The position numbers were made by a program, and so were the translations under genes. Shown here piece after piece: positions 7,784-15,220 of a stretch of DNA of 15,220 nucleotides (position 1 is its first letter; every line of letters starts with the position of its first letter). The stretch spans positions 1 through 15,220 of the forward strand of contig JAISTJ010000073.1 in assembly GCA_031272655.1 (NCBI GenBank). The letters run 5' to 3'. The notes beneath the pieces are model-generated. The model had not been told where the DNA came from and did not search any database. It worked only from the letters and a program-made list of their open reading frames with translations. This stretch comes from Tannerella sp. (GTDB lineage: Bacteria; Bacteroidota; Bacteroidia; Bacteroidales; Tannerellaceae).

Positions 7784-9454
7784 TTATTTTACTGTCTGCG
7801 ATTCGGTGAATGTGCCGAGTTGCAGGTATTTTTTATATAACTCACTGTAAATACGAGCATTATCCTGATTGGGGACGTATTCTTTTGCAAAACCTGACGA
7901 CATTGCTTTTTGTGCGTCTTCCACTTTGCCGTAAACGCCTGCTGCTGTGGCGGCAAACATGGCGGCGCCGAGCGCGCAGGCTTGGTCGGTACGGCACACT
8001 TTTATCGGCATGTTAAGTACGTCGCTGAGAGTCTGCATCACAAAAGGCGACTTCAGAGCTATACCCCCGATGCCCGTTACATTGTCAATCCTTACGCCTT
8101 CGCTGACAAATCGTTCTACTATGGCGCGCGATCCGAAAGCCGTCGCCTCCACAAGAGCGCGGAAGATGGCAGGTGCATCGCTGCCGAGCGTCAATCCGTC
8201 AATGGCGCCTTTCAACAGTTGGTTGGCGTCGGGTGTACGTCGTCCGTTTATCCAGTCGGTAGCAATAACCGCACTTTCGGTTATCGCAATTTTTTCCGCT
8301 TCGGCAGTAAGCGCCGGAATGATGCTCTCGCATGCCTCTTCAATAAGTTTTGCCTTTGTTGCGGCGTCCACTATTGAAGTTTTCGACAAAATATTTTTCA
8401 ACGGAAATTCAAGCACACGGCGAAACCACGCATAAACATCGCCGAAAGCCGATTGTCCCGCTTCCAACCCTATCATGCCCGGAATAACGGAGCCGTCAAC
8501 CTGACCGCAGATGCCGCGTATCAGTTTGTCGCCGATTTCTTCGTAACTTGCAACCATCACGTCGCAGGTTGATGTGCCGATGATGCGGACAAGCGTGTAG
8601 GGGGTGATTCCCGCGCCTACAGCGCCGAAATGGCAGTCAAAAGCGCCTCCGGCAACTACAACTTTTGTCGTAAGTCCCAGTCTGTCAGCCCATTCCTTAG
8701 TCAAAACACCAACCGGTTTGTCGGCAGTTTCGGTATCGGTAAAAAGTCTTGCGCGATAGCCTTTCAACAGCGGATCAAGCGCGGTAAGAAACTTCTCACT
8801 CGGCAACCCACCCCATTTGGCATTCCACATCGCTTTATGCCCGTTGGCGCAACGGCTGCGGACAATCGCGGCAGACGACTTCACGCCCGTCAGCAGTGCC
8901 GGCATCCATTCGCAATGTTCCACAATAGAATATGCCTTGCTGCGCACGGCTTCATCTTCGCGCAATATGTGTAAAGCCTTAGCCCACAGCCATTCCGACG
9001 AATAAATGCCGCCTTCGTATGACGAATAATCCGGATCCCATTCGGCGCAAAGTTTGTTGATTTCAGCAGCTTCGCTAACTGCCGTATGGTCTTTCCACAA
9101 CACGAACATCGCATTGGGATTATCTTTAAATTCGGGCAGTAACGCTAACGGTGTTCCCGTCTCGTCGGTAAATGCGGGCGTGCTGCCGGTAGTGTCGAAT
9201 GCCAATCCGACAACGTTTTCCGCTGTCCCTGAGGGACTTAGCGCCAAAGCCTCTTTAACGGTAGCCTCCAGCGTCTCAATGTAATCAAGCGGATGCTGAC
9301 GATACTGATTTTTAAGCGGTTGGCAGTATTTTCCTTCCATCCACCGCGGATAATATTTCACCGATGAAGCCACCTGCTCACCGTTCTCTGCGTTCACAAC
9401 AACAGCGCGAGCCGAATCACTTCCGAAATCCAATCCTATAACATATTTACTCAT
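7784..9454 (-). CDS. araB: L-ribulokinase (FGGY family)
   Basis: Phosphorylates L-ribulose to L-ribulose 5-phosphate with ATP in L-arabinose catabolism. It is 556 aa, close to E. coli AraB (566) and colinear with it throughout. N-terminal phosphate motif GLDFGSDSAR (7-16), FDTTGSTP (86-93), PEFKDNPNAMFVLWKDHTA (107-125), YSSEWLWAK (151-159), ribulokinase-specific SRCANGHKAMW (200-210), catalytic-base region GGAFDCH with Asp273, GTSTCDVM (293-300), NGRRTP (403-408), and C-terminal ATP-site elements GGIALKS (463-469) and QACALGAAMF (491-500). Its neighbours are a DUF6807-type secreted protein 6 bp upstream and pheA 5 bp downstream; araA (isomerase) and araD (epimerase) are not in the window. 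Co-transcription with pheA would place an aromatic amino acid gene under a sugar-operon promoter, unless pheA has an internal promoter that I did not see. Confidence 0.96.
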   Translation of the reverse strand: MSKYVIGLDFGSDSARAVVVNAENGEQVASSVKYYPRWMEGKYCQPLKNQYRQHPLDYIETLEATVKEALALSPSGTAENVVGLAFDTTGSTPAFTDETGTPLALLPEFKDNPNAMFVLWKDHTAVSEAAEINKLCAEWDPDYSSYEGGIYSSEWLWAKALHILREDEAVRSKAYSIVEHCEWMPALLTGVKSSAAIVRSRCANGHKAMWNAKWGGLPSEKFLTALDPLLKGYRARLFTDTETADKPVGVLTKEWADRLGLTTKVVVAGGAFDCHFGAVGAGITPYTLVRIIGTSTCDVMVASYEEIGDKLIRGICGQVDGSVIPGMIGLEAGQSAFGDVYAWFRRVLEFPLKNILSKTSIVDAATKAKLIEEACESIIPALTAEAEKIAITESAVIATDWINGRRTPDANQLLKGAIDGLTLGSDAPAIFRALVEATAFGSRAIVERFVSEGVRIDNVTGIGGIALKSPFVMQTLSDVLNMPIKVCRTDQACALGAAMFAATAAGVYGKVEDAQKAMSSGFAKEYVPNQDNARIYSELYKKYLQLGTFTESQTVK

Positions 9455-9460
9455 AACTAT

Positions 9461-10690
9461 TTATTTTTTGGTTACAACTGTCGGCGGATATGCAAAATCG
9501 TTCCAGAGGCGGTTAGCTTTTTCAGCTGTCATTTCGCCTTCGTAAGCCAAAACACGGTAGCGAAGCAAGTAGTCCTCGCCTGCTTTCAGTTCCCAGTCTT
9601 TGTTTTTGGTCGGGGCGAAGTTGATGAATGCGTCGCCCCTGCCGTCATTGGCGTTTTCGTCCCAGATGCGCAACGGTTCGGGGAAGTTGTAATTGGAAGG
9701 ATGTCCGAGGAAAAGCAGCCCCGAACGCCCTGTTTTGGTGGCGCCGGTGATGTAAATCCACCGTGCCGTAGAGCCGTCAATCTGCTGACGAGTCTTGCCT
9801 TCCGAAGTAAACATCTCGCAGTTTTCTTTCGTCCATTCCGGCGTCGCCCTGTACCCGAATCCCGCATAACGGTACTCCTTCAAAAGCACCGGCAGGGACG
9901 TCGAAGGGTGAAGCGCAGACTCAAAATCCCATAGAAACCCGTCGCCCGATTTCAATGCCTTAACTTTCCATAACTCGTTCATTATCACCTTCTCTCCGGC
10001 AGGCGCAAAGATACAATGGTCAAGCGAAGCGATATAACCGGCAACGACGTCTCCGCTGTAAGTAGCTTCAATATTACGTGCGCGGACAGTGCCTTTCTTA
10101 TCGCCGATATTCCACAAATCGTATTCTGCGCCGTCATATTCAAGTTTAGTCCACGGATTCCATATCCCGAAATGGTGGCGATGGTCTTTCGGGCTGAGGT
10201 TGGTCAGCACGTTTCCGGCAGGCGACCATGCGGGATGGATAAAACCGCTGCGGCGAAAAACCTTGTCCACACCTTCTGGCGGCTCAACAACAGCGTAGTT
10301 GTATTGCAGAATATTTTTACCGTTCTGCTTAAGTATCAATGCATTAGAGTTATCTTCAACGGTCATTATTGAAGCCGGAACTTTCTTTTTTACCTTTTCG
10401 GCGTAAAAAGTCCTGACCGCGCCGGCTTTGGTCTTGCCGTCAAGCAACCAGTACAGTCGCGGTGGTTGCCCCTGTTCGGTAATAAGCTGGCAGACAACGG
10501 GTTTCTTCTTTCCCGTTGTCTCAAAAAGCGCTATATCCGACTTTTCGTCGGGGTTCAAAGCCGACACGTCTGCCGACACTATGCAATCCTCTCTGTCATA
10601 GCTTCCTGCGTTGACCGTGATTTTCACCTTGCCGCTCACACCGGCCGCAAAGGCGCATAAAATCATCAAAGTTAAAATGTTTGTTCTCAT
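9461..10690 (-). CDS. DUF6807/PmoA-like secreted protein
   Basis: Predicted exported protein of the family annotated as PmoA-like or DUF6807, 409 aa from the chosen start. Biochemical role is not established to my knowledge; members often lie near sugar-utilisation or dehydrogenase genes. The start is set at the ATG ending at 10690: it begins a good signal peptide (MRTNILTLMILCAFAAGVSG, residues 1-20, cleavage probably near VSG/KV), and an in-frame ATG 45 bp upstream would lie before the likely promoter box. The mature part is beta-rich by eye, with SGFIHPAWSPAG at 148-159, the His-rich signature DHRHHFGIWNPWT at 169-181, and FLGHPSNYNFPEPLRIW near 335-351. The histidines and acidic residues could bind metal or sugar (inference). 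The stop lies 6 bp before araB, so it is the first gene of the araB-pheA transcript and may act on a pentose-containing substrate in the periplasm. Confidence 0.8.
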   Translation of the reverse strand: MRTNILTLMILCAFAAGVSGKVKITVNAGSYDREDCIVSADVSALNPDEKSDIALFETTGKKKPVVCQLITEQGQPPRLYWLLDGKTKAGAVRTFYAEKVKKKVPASIMTVEDNSNALILKQNGKNILQYNYAVVEPPEGVDKVFRRSGFIHPAWSPAGNVLTNLSPKDHRHHFGIWNPWTKLEYDGAEYDLWNIGDKKGTVRARNIEATYSGDVVAGYIASLDHCIFAPAGEKVIMNELWKVKALKSGDGFLWDFESALHPSTSLPVLLKEYRYAGFGYRATPEWTKENCEMFTSEGKTRQQIDGSTARWIYITGATKTGRSGLLFLGHPSNYNFPEPLRIWDENANDGRGDAFINFAPTKNKDWELKAGEDYLLRYRVLAYEGEMTAEKANRLWNDFAYPPTVVTKK

Positions 10691-10712
10691 AGCCGTATGA
10701 AATATTTGCCTG

Positions 10713-10720
10713 CAAAAGTA
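10713..10720 (-). promoter_or_regulatory. Candidate -7 box of the DUF6807-araB-pheA operon
   Basis: TACTTTTG on the minus strand matches TAnnTTTG in the 87-bp gap after copA. It predicts a start site around 10707 and a leader of about 17 nt, which supports the ATG at 10690 as the real start. The gap shows no obvious hairpin terminator for copA and no clear -33 box; TTTG at 10736-10733 is only 12 bp away. Confidence 0.5.
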
Positions 10721-10777
10721 ATCAATAAAAAGCAAAAAACTGTTGTCTGCGAAAAAAATCTTTGTTTTATCGTCTTG

Positions 10778-12976
10778 TTAAATCTTTATCGTCCTCAACC
10801 TCAGGCTGTTAGTAACTACGCTGAAACTGCTTAACGCCATAGCAGCGCCGGCTATCATCGGGTCAAGCAGGAAACCGCAGACCGGATAAAGCGCACCTGC
10901 CGCTATCGGGAGCGCTAACACATTGTAAATGAACGCCCAAAAGAGATTTTGGCGGATCGTACGGACTGTTGCACGCGATAGACGGATGGCGTCGCTGATT
11001 TTTCGCAGGTCGCCCGACACTATCGTAAGATCGGCCGTTTCGATGGCTATATCGCTGCCGCTACCCATCGCTATGCTGACGTCGGCCGCAGCAAGGGCGG
11101 CGCTGTCGTTGACGCCGTCGCCCACCATCGCTACTTTTTTGCCTTCTTGCTGTTTTTTTCTGATTAACAGCATTTTATCTTCCGGAAGCATCTCGGCCGA
11201 AAAATGCTCAATGCCTGCTGCTTTGGCTATCATCGCCGATGTTTGAGGATTATCTCCGGATGCCATTATTACTTCTATTCCGTTTGCAACTATCTGTTTA
11301 ACAGCCTGTTTCGAGATTGATTTTATTGAGTCGGCTAAAGCAAAAAGTTTGAGGACTTTTTCACCCTCCCCAAATATCACAACCGTCTTACCCTCAGCTT
11401 CGCGGGCGGTCTTCCATTCTTCACTCGCTTCATCCAAAGCGGGAAACAGGAGACTGTTTCCTGCAAAATACTGTTTGCCGTCGCAGCAGGCTTTAATCCC
11501 CGCCCCCGCAACAGCCTCAACTTCAATATTATCAAGCAGTTTAGCGCCTGCAAGACTGTCCGTTAATGCTTTTGAAAGCGGATGAGTCGAGTGTTTTTCC
11601 ATCGAATAAAGAATATCGCAATGATGCGGCAAATCACCCTCTTTTCCTGATATGGAATCCGTTACCGTCGGCTTTCCTTCGGTCAACGTCCCTGTTTTAT
11701 CTATCACTAACGTATTGATATTCCGCAAGTTTTCAAGACTGTCCATACCTTTAAACAGTATCCCCGACGCTGCCCCGCGCCCAACGCCAACCATCACGGC
11801 AGTCGGAGTGGCAAGTCCCAAAGCGCACGGGCAGGCGACAATCAGCACGGTTACAAACGCCAACAAGGCATGAACAACCGGATTGACATTATCATAACAC
11901 AACCATAAAACCGCTGATACACAGGCAATTACAATCACAACAGGCACAAAAACAGCCACTAAACGGTCGGCTAAACGTTGCAACGGCGGTTTGCTGTTTT
12001 GAGCATAACGCACCATACGGATGATTTGCGACAACACAGTCTCGCTGCCTACTTTCTCTGCAACAAAGCGAAAACTGCCGTCCTGATTGACCGTTCCGGC
12101 AAAAACTTTGTCGCCAGCACCCTTGTCAACAGGCAGCGATTCGCCTGTAATCATGCTTTCATCAATAGCCGAACGCCCTTCGCTAATCACACCGTCAACG
12201 GGAATTTTTTCGCCCGAACGCACTAATACACAGTCGCCTATCTTTATTTTGTCAATCAAAATTTCTTCGGTTTGCCCGTCTGTAAGGATTACAGTCGCCG
12301 TATTTGGCTGTAAACCAATTAATTGGCGAATAGCGGACGTTGTTTTTCTTTTTGCCCTGTCTTCAAGCAGCCGTCCGATCAGGATGAAAGTAACGATGAC
12401 AGCAGCCGTTTCAAACCACATATTGACCGGCAGTCCGCGTGAAGTCCAGAACTGCGGAACCAGCAGGCTAAACAGGCTGAAAACATAAGCCGTACCGGCG
12501 CTGAGGGCAACCAAAGTATCCATATTCATAGCCCAATGCCGCGCTAAACGCCATGCTCCCGCAAAAAACCGCCCGCCACAAACGAAAACGACAGGAGCAG
12601 CCAGCGCCGCCATAAGCCAACCCGCCCATTTCAGATGCATCAAATGTGGCGTCATGGCGAAAATAACAATAAGAACCGAAAGAACAGATGCAAAAACGGT
12701 TTGCAATTTATTTTTGTAGTCGGCGCTACTGTCTTCAACATCCGTTCTTCCGGTTTGTTCAACAATCAGGTCATATCCCGCACTACGCACTGCCTGCCGG
12801 AGTTGTTCCGGACTGACAACGCCAGCATCGTACTCCACCACAGCCGAAGCGTCCGCAAAATTGACCCGGACACCTGCCACCCCTTCTATACGCCGTAAAG
12901 CATTTTCCACATTTGCCGCACATCCTGCGCATGACAAATTCAATGCTTTAAATCGTTGTTTCACAGTAGTTTGCAT
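10778..12976 (-). CDS. copA: Copper-exporting P1B-type ATPase
   Basis: Inner-membrane Cu+ efflux pump driven by ATP, 732 aa. One N-terminal heavy-metal-binding domain (about 8-72) with CAGC (C16, C19). Actuator TGES at 277-280. Transmembrane metal site CPC at 382-384. Phosphorylation DKTGT with Asp426. Nucleotide-domain HP at 465-466. Hinge GDGVND at 619-624. The last two membrane helices have YN (684-685) and the M-x2-SS motif (Met713, Ser716-Ser717), which together with CPC mark Cu+ (P1B-1) specificity. Helices are evident around 93-140, 150-205, 340-395 and 675-725. It starts at an ATG 10 bp after the mgtE stop, so it is likely co-transcribed with mgtE, an unusual partner. No copper chaperone or CueR/CsoR-type regulator is in the window. 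Confidence 0.97.
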   Translation of the reverse strand: MQTTVKQRFKALNLSCAGCAANVENALRRIEGVAGVRVNFADASAVVEYDAGVVSPEQLRQAVRSAGYDLIVEQTGRTDVEDSSADYKNKLQTVFASVLSVLIVIFAMTPHLMHLKWAGWLMAALAAPVVFVCGGRFFAGAWRLARHWAMNMDTLVALSAGTAYVFSLFSLLVPQFWTSRGLPVNMWFETAAVIVTFILIGRLLEDRAKRKTTSAIRQLIGLQPNTATVILTDGQTEEILIDKIKIGDCVLVRSGEKIPVDGVISEGRSAIDESMITGESLPVDKGAGDKVFAGTVNQDGSFRFVAEKVGSETVLSQIIRMVRYAQNSKPPLQRLADRLVAVFVPVVIVIACVSAVLWLCYDNVNPVVHALLAFVTVLIVACPCALGLATPTAVMVGVGRGAASGILFKGMDSLENLRNINTLVIDKTGTLTEGKPTVTDSISGKEGDLPHHCDILYSMEKHSTHPLSKALTDSLAGAKLLDNIEVEAVAGAGIKACCDGKQYFAGNSLLFPALDEASEEWKTAREAEGKTVVIFGEGEKVLKLFALADSIKSISKQAVKQIVANGIEVIMASGDNPQTSAMIAKAAGIEHFSAEMLPEDKMLLIRKKQQEGKKVAMVGDGVNDSAALAAADVSIAMGSGSDIAIETADLTIVSGDLRKISDAIRLSRATVRTIRQNLFWAFIYNVLALPIAAGALYPVCGFLLDPMIAGAAMALSSFSVVTNSLRLRTIKI

Positions 12977-12986
12977 ACATCAAAAA

Positions 12987-14342
12987 TTATCCTAAGAGCG
13001 CCGCAACGGTAGTCATGTATATCAGCATCCCGATGATGTCGTTGCTGATTGAGATGAACGGACCGGTGGCTATGGCGGGGTTGATTTTGAACTTGTCCAA
13101 TATCAGCGGTACGAAGGTGCCGAAGGTGCTGGCGAACATCACTACGGCGAAGAGGCTGATGGATACGGCGAGCGTTACGGTCTGGTCGCCGAGAGTGAAG
13201 AAGTTGTAGGTGAAGCATATAAGGCTGATAATGGCGGCATTGATGAGTGAAACGGAGGTCTCTTTCAGCACTTGTTTGATAATCTGTCCCTGTTTGAGGG
13301 TGTTGTTGGCGAGACCCTGCACGACGATAGCGGCTGACTGGGTGCCTACGTTGCCGCCCGTGCCGCCTATCAGCGGTATGAAGAGCGCCATCTTGGGATT
13401 GGAGACGAAGCCCGCCTCAAAACCGCCGAGGATGCGCGAGTTGCTCAGCCCGCCTATCATGCCGAGCAGAAGCCATGGGAGGCGCGCTATGGTCTGAATG
13501 AAGACGTTGTCGGACGATTCGACGTCCTGCGATATACCGGAAGCCAACTGATAGTCGCGTTCCTGCCGTTCCTTGACCTCGTCCATGACGTCATCGACGG
13601 TGATATGCCCAAGCAGCCGCCCTATGCTGTCCACTACCGGCAGCGACACAAGGTCGTACTTAGTGATAATCTCCACTACCTCTTCGGTCGAATCGTTATC
13701 CTGCGCCGAGACGGGGTCGCGCTGCATGACGTGCTTAACCTTTGATACCGAAGGACTTGTAACGAGTTTCTGCAGCGGAAGCACGCCCCGCAGCCGCTCG
13801 TCGTCATCCACCACATATACATTATATATCTCGTCGAGGCTTTCCTCTTCCGCCTGTTTACGCATCTCCTCGATGCACTGCGGCATACTCCAGTTCTCGT
13901 TGACGACAATCATCTCGGTACCCATCAAGCCGCCGGCGGTGTCTTCGTCGTACTTGAGGAGGTCAATGATGTCGCCCGCCTGCTCAACGTCGTCGATATG
14001 CGACAGGATTTCTTCCTGCTGCTCTTCGTCAAGGTCGCGCATCAGTTCGGCGGCATCGTCGGTATCCATCTCGTTGACGAAACGCTCTGCTATCACCTTC
14101 GAGGGCAGTTCCTTGAGCAGTTTGCGGCGGTCGTCCTCGTCGAGTTCCATCAGCACGTCGGCGGCTTTCTCGCCGTCCATAAGCATATAGAGGTAGATGG
14201 CCTCTTCGAGGGTCATCTCGCGGTACAGTTCGGCAATGTCGGCAGGGTGAAGGTCGTCGAGGAACTTCTTCGCCTTGACATCGTCCTTGGCGTCTATCAC
14301 CTTCTGCAGTTCGTCTATGTATTCTTTCGTAATTTCTATCAT
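12987..14342 (-). CDS. mgtE: Magnesium transporter MgtE
   Basis: Mg2+ channel/transporter of the inner membrane, 451 aa, normal length. The acidic N domain (about 20-140) has helical repeats such as LHPADIAELYREM and ends with DEDTAGGLMGTEMI. The tandem CBS domains cover about 142-255 and contain ITVDDVMDEV at 247-256, where Mg2+ binds to gate the pore. The connecting helix leads into five membrane helices from about 285. Pore and signature motifs are PLIGGTGGNVGTQSAAIVVQG (323-343) and NPAIATGPFISISNDIIG (421-438), with Asp435 equivalent to the conserved pore aspartate. It lies 74 bp after rsmA, across an 80-bp palindromic repeat, and 10 bp before copA. The gap is too short for an M-box type Mg2+ riboswitch, so Mg2+ control is probably at protein level through the N and CBS domains. 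The leader before the ATG is A-rich with no Shine-Dalgarno motif. Confidence 0.97.
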   Translation of the reverse strand: MIEITKEYIDELQKVIDAKDDVKAKKFLDDLHPADIAELYREMTLEEAIYLYMLMDGEKAADVLMELDEDDRRKLLKELPSKVIAERFVNEMDTDDAAELMRDLDEEQQEEILSHIDDVEQAGDIIDLLKYDEDTAGGLMGTEMIVVNENWSMPQCIEEMRKQAEEESLDEIYNVYVVDDDERLRGVLPLQKLVTSPSVSKVKHVMQRDPVSAQDNDSTEEVVEIITKYDLVSLPVVDSIGRLLGHITVDDVMDEVKERQERDYQLASGISQDVESSDNVFIQTIARLPWLLLGMIGGLSNSRILGGFEAGFVSNPKMALFIPLIGGTGGNVGTQSAAIVVQGLANNTLKQGQIIKQVLKETSVSLINAAIISLICFTYNFFTLGDQTVTLAVSISLFAVVMFASTFGTFVPLILDKFKINPAIATGPFISISNDIIGMLIYMTTVAALLG

Positions 14343-14359
14343 CTTTTTTTAGTTTTTTT

Positions 14360-14439
14360 AACACGAAGGCAGAAAGTCAGAAAGACAGAAAGATTATTTA
14401 AATATACTTCGTGTCTTCATATCTTCGTGTCTTCGTGTT
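14360..14439. repeat. 80-bp imperfect palindrome built from 8-bp units, between rsmA and mgtE
   Basis: The element is centred on the perfect palindrome TATTTAAATA (14395-14404) and bounded by exact inverted ends AACACGAAG (14360-14368) and CTTCGTGTT (14431-14439). The two 40-bp arms pair at 29 of 40 positions by my count. Both arms are octamer arrays: on the plus strand AGAAAGTC, AGAAAGAC, AGAAAGAT (14371-14394) and CTTCGTGT, CTTCATAT, CTTCGTGT, CTTCGTGT (14407-14438). Transcribed from rsmA it could fold into one long hairpin. There is no U-run after it in the direction of transcription, so it is not a standard terminator. Confidence 0.85.
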
Positions 14440-15211
14440 GAGTATTAATTAACAACGTTAAGTCAATAAACTGCTCGACAGAGAGTTGTTCGGGGCGGAG
14501 GTCGAAGATTTTTTGCGTCAGCAGGGGGCAGTCTTTGGTCAGCAGCGGTTTGAGGGAGTTGCGGAGGGTCTTGCGCCTCTGATTGAAGGCTGTCTTCACC
14601 ACCTGCTTATAGAGCGCCTCGTCGCAGCCGAGCATAGTGCGACTGTTGCGCGTCATCCGCACTACGGCGCTCTTCACCTTAGGCGGAGGGTCGAACACCT
14701 CCTCGCTGACAGTGAAGAGGTATTCCACATCGAACCATGGCTGTATCAGCGCGCTCAGTATGCCGAAAGGCTTCTTGCCGGAAGCCGCCGCAAGCCGCTC
14801 TGCCACCTCTTTCTGGAGCATGCCCGAACAGCATACCACCTGCTCGCGGTAGTCCAATGCCTTGAAAAATATCTGAGAGGAAATATAGTAAGGATAATTA
14901 CCTGTTATACAGAATTTTCTGTCGCCATACACCTCTTTGAGGTTCATTTTCAGGAAGTCTTCGTGATAGATACGCCCCTGTAACTGCGGGAACTCGCGCT
15001 GCAGGACGTCAACCGACAAGCCGTCGAGTTCCACCACCGAGAGGTCATGCCCCTCTGCTATGAGGAAACGTGTCAGCACACCCGTCCCCGCGCCTACCTC
15101 CAAGACAGGTACGCCACGATAAGCCGCAAGCGTCTCTGCCGTCCGCTTCGCAACTCCAAGGTCTTTGAGGAAATGCTGTCCCAAAGACTTTTTGGCTCGG
15201 ATAATCGTCAT
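14417..15211 (-). CDS. rsmA: 16S rRNA (adenine1518-N6/adenine1519-N6)-dimethyltransferase
   Basis: SAM-dependent dimethylation of two adjacent adenines near the 3' end of 16S rRNA during 30S maturation (KsgA). It is 264 aa, normal. RAKKSLGQHFLKD (5-17) is the family N-terminus and supports the ATG at 15211; the frame stays open for the last three codons to the window edge. SAM motif VLEVGAGTGVLT (36-47), acidic Glu61 after it, HEDF (83-86), catalytic NYPY (105-108, the N-x-PY variant of NLPY), FDPPPKVKSAVVR (173-185) and FNQRRKTLRN (209-218). The last seven residues (QHEDTKI) and the TGA stop are encoded by the octamer array that follows, so the natural end of the protein has been replaced or extended by repeat DNA. 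It is the first gene of an rsmA-mgtE-copA group. Confidence 0.97.
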   Translation of the reverse strand: MTIIRAKKSLGQHFLKDLGVAKRTAETLAAYRGVPVLEVGAGTGVLTRFLIAEGHDLSVVELDGLSVDVLQREFPQLQGRIYHEDFLKMNLKEVYGDRKFCITGNYPYYISSQIFFKALDYREQVVCCSGMLQKEVAERLAAASGKKPFGILSALIQPWFDVEYLFTVSEEVFDPPPKVKSAVVRMTRNSRTMLGCDEALYKQVVKTAFNQRRKTLRNSLKPLLTKDCPLLTQKIFDLRPEQLSVEQFIDLTLLINTQHEDTKI

Positions 15212-15220
15212 CTGTTTCCA

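Noticed and set aside
7910..8377. 155-residue open frame antisense to araB, and similar antisense frames over purA, pheA and prs
   Set aside because: All lie opposite well-conserved genes and show no recognisable domain.
10691..10735. Longer start of the DUF6807 gene at 10735
   Set aside because: It would precede the likely -7 box and put 15 non-family residues before a good signal peptide.
13573..14190. Ser-rich 205-residue open frame antisense to mgtE
   Set aside because: Shadow of the acidic mgtE coding sequence: GA-rich sense codons read as Ser on the other strand. No family, promoter or start context.
14343..14416. M-box Mg2+ riboswitch upstream of mgtE
   Set aside because: The gap is only 74 bp, mostly octamer repeat, and lacks the size and structure needed.
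14360..14439. Intrinsic terminator after rsmA
   Set aside because: In the direction of transcription the hairpin is followed by A-runs, not U-runs.

Overview
The window reads as a chromosomal segment of a member of the Bacteroidetes, most likely order Bacteroidales. Evidence: the protein sequences resemble Bacteroidales families; a Fur-type regulator precedes purA; several genes have Bacteroidetes-type -7 boxes (TAnnTTTG) and A/T-rich starts without Shine-Dalgarno motifs; and short tandem or inverted repeats lie in gaps. No phage, transposase, CRISPR, tRNA or rRNA is visible. All ten complete genes, the pckA fragment and most intergenic elements are conventional housekeeping loci. The unusual content lies in how repeats interact with the genes.

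Layout. 1-1566 (+) is the 3' ~96% of pckA (gluconeogenic PEP carboxykinase), followed by a strong intrinsic terminator. 1655-1738 is a repeat-rich gap that ends two bases before the purA stop codon. 3007-1739 (-) is purA, coupled by an ATGA overlap to an upstream Fur-family regulator (3501-3004, -). A 106-bp divergent promoter region separates that regulator from mnmA (3608-4672, +), which looks leaderless. mnmA runs tail-to-tail into prs (5609-4665, -) with an 8-bp overlap. A second minus-strand group follows in transcription order: a DUF6807/PmoA-like secreted protein (10690-9461), L-ribulokinase araB (9454-7784), prephenate dehydratase pheA (7778-6936) and a PLP aminotransferase (6961-5672), with gaps of 6 and 5 bp and one 26-bp overlap. 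A third minus-strand group is rsmA (15211-14417), mgtE (14342-12987) and copA (12976-10778).

Function. purA and prs serve purine and nucleotide supply. pheA plus the aminotransferase convert prephenate to phenylpyruvate and then probably to phenylalanine. araB belongs to pentose catabolism and is oddly inserted in front of the aromatic genes. rsmA and mnmA modify rRNA and tRNA. mgtE and copA move Mg2+ and Cu+.

Most notable observations: (1) an array of ~7-bp units lies inside the aminotransferase gene and stays in frame, adding about 22 residues close to the C-terminal domain; (2) an 80-bp imperfect palindrome made of 8-bp units lies between rsmA and mgtE and supplies the last residues and the stop codon of RsmA; (3) the Fur-family protein has lost most of the classical sensory metal ligands while keeping the structural cysteines; (4) mnmA has almost no room for a 5' leader. 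I do not see a clear undescribed multi-gene system here. The repeat-to-protein conversion is the best candidate for something new.
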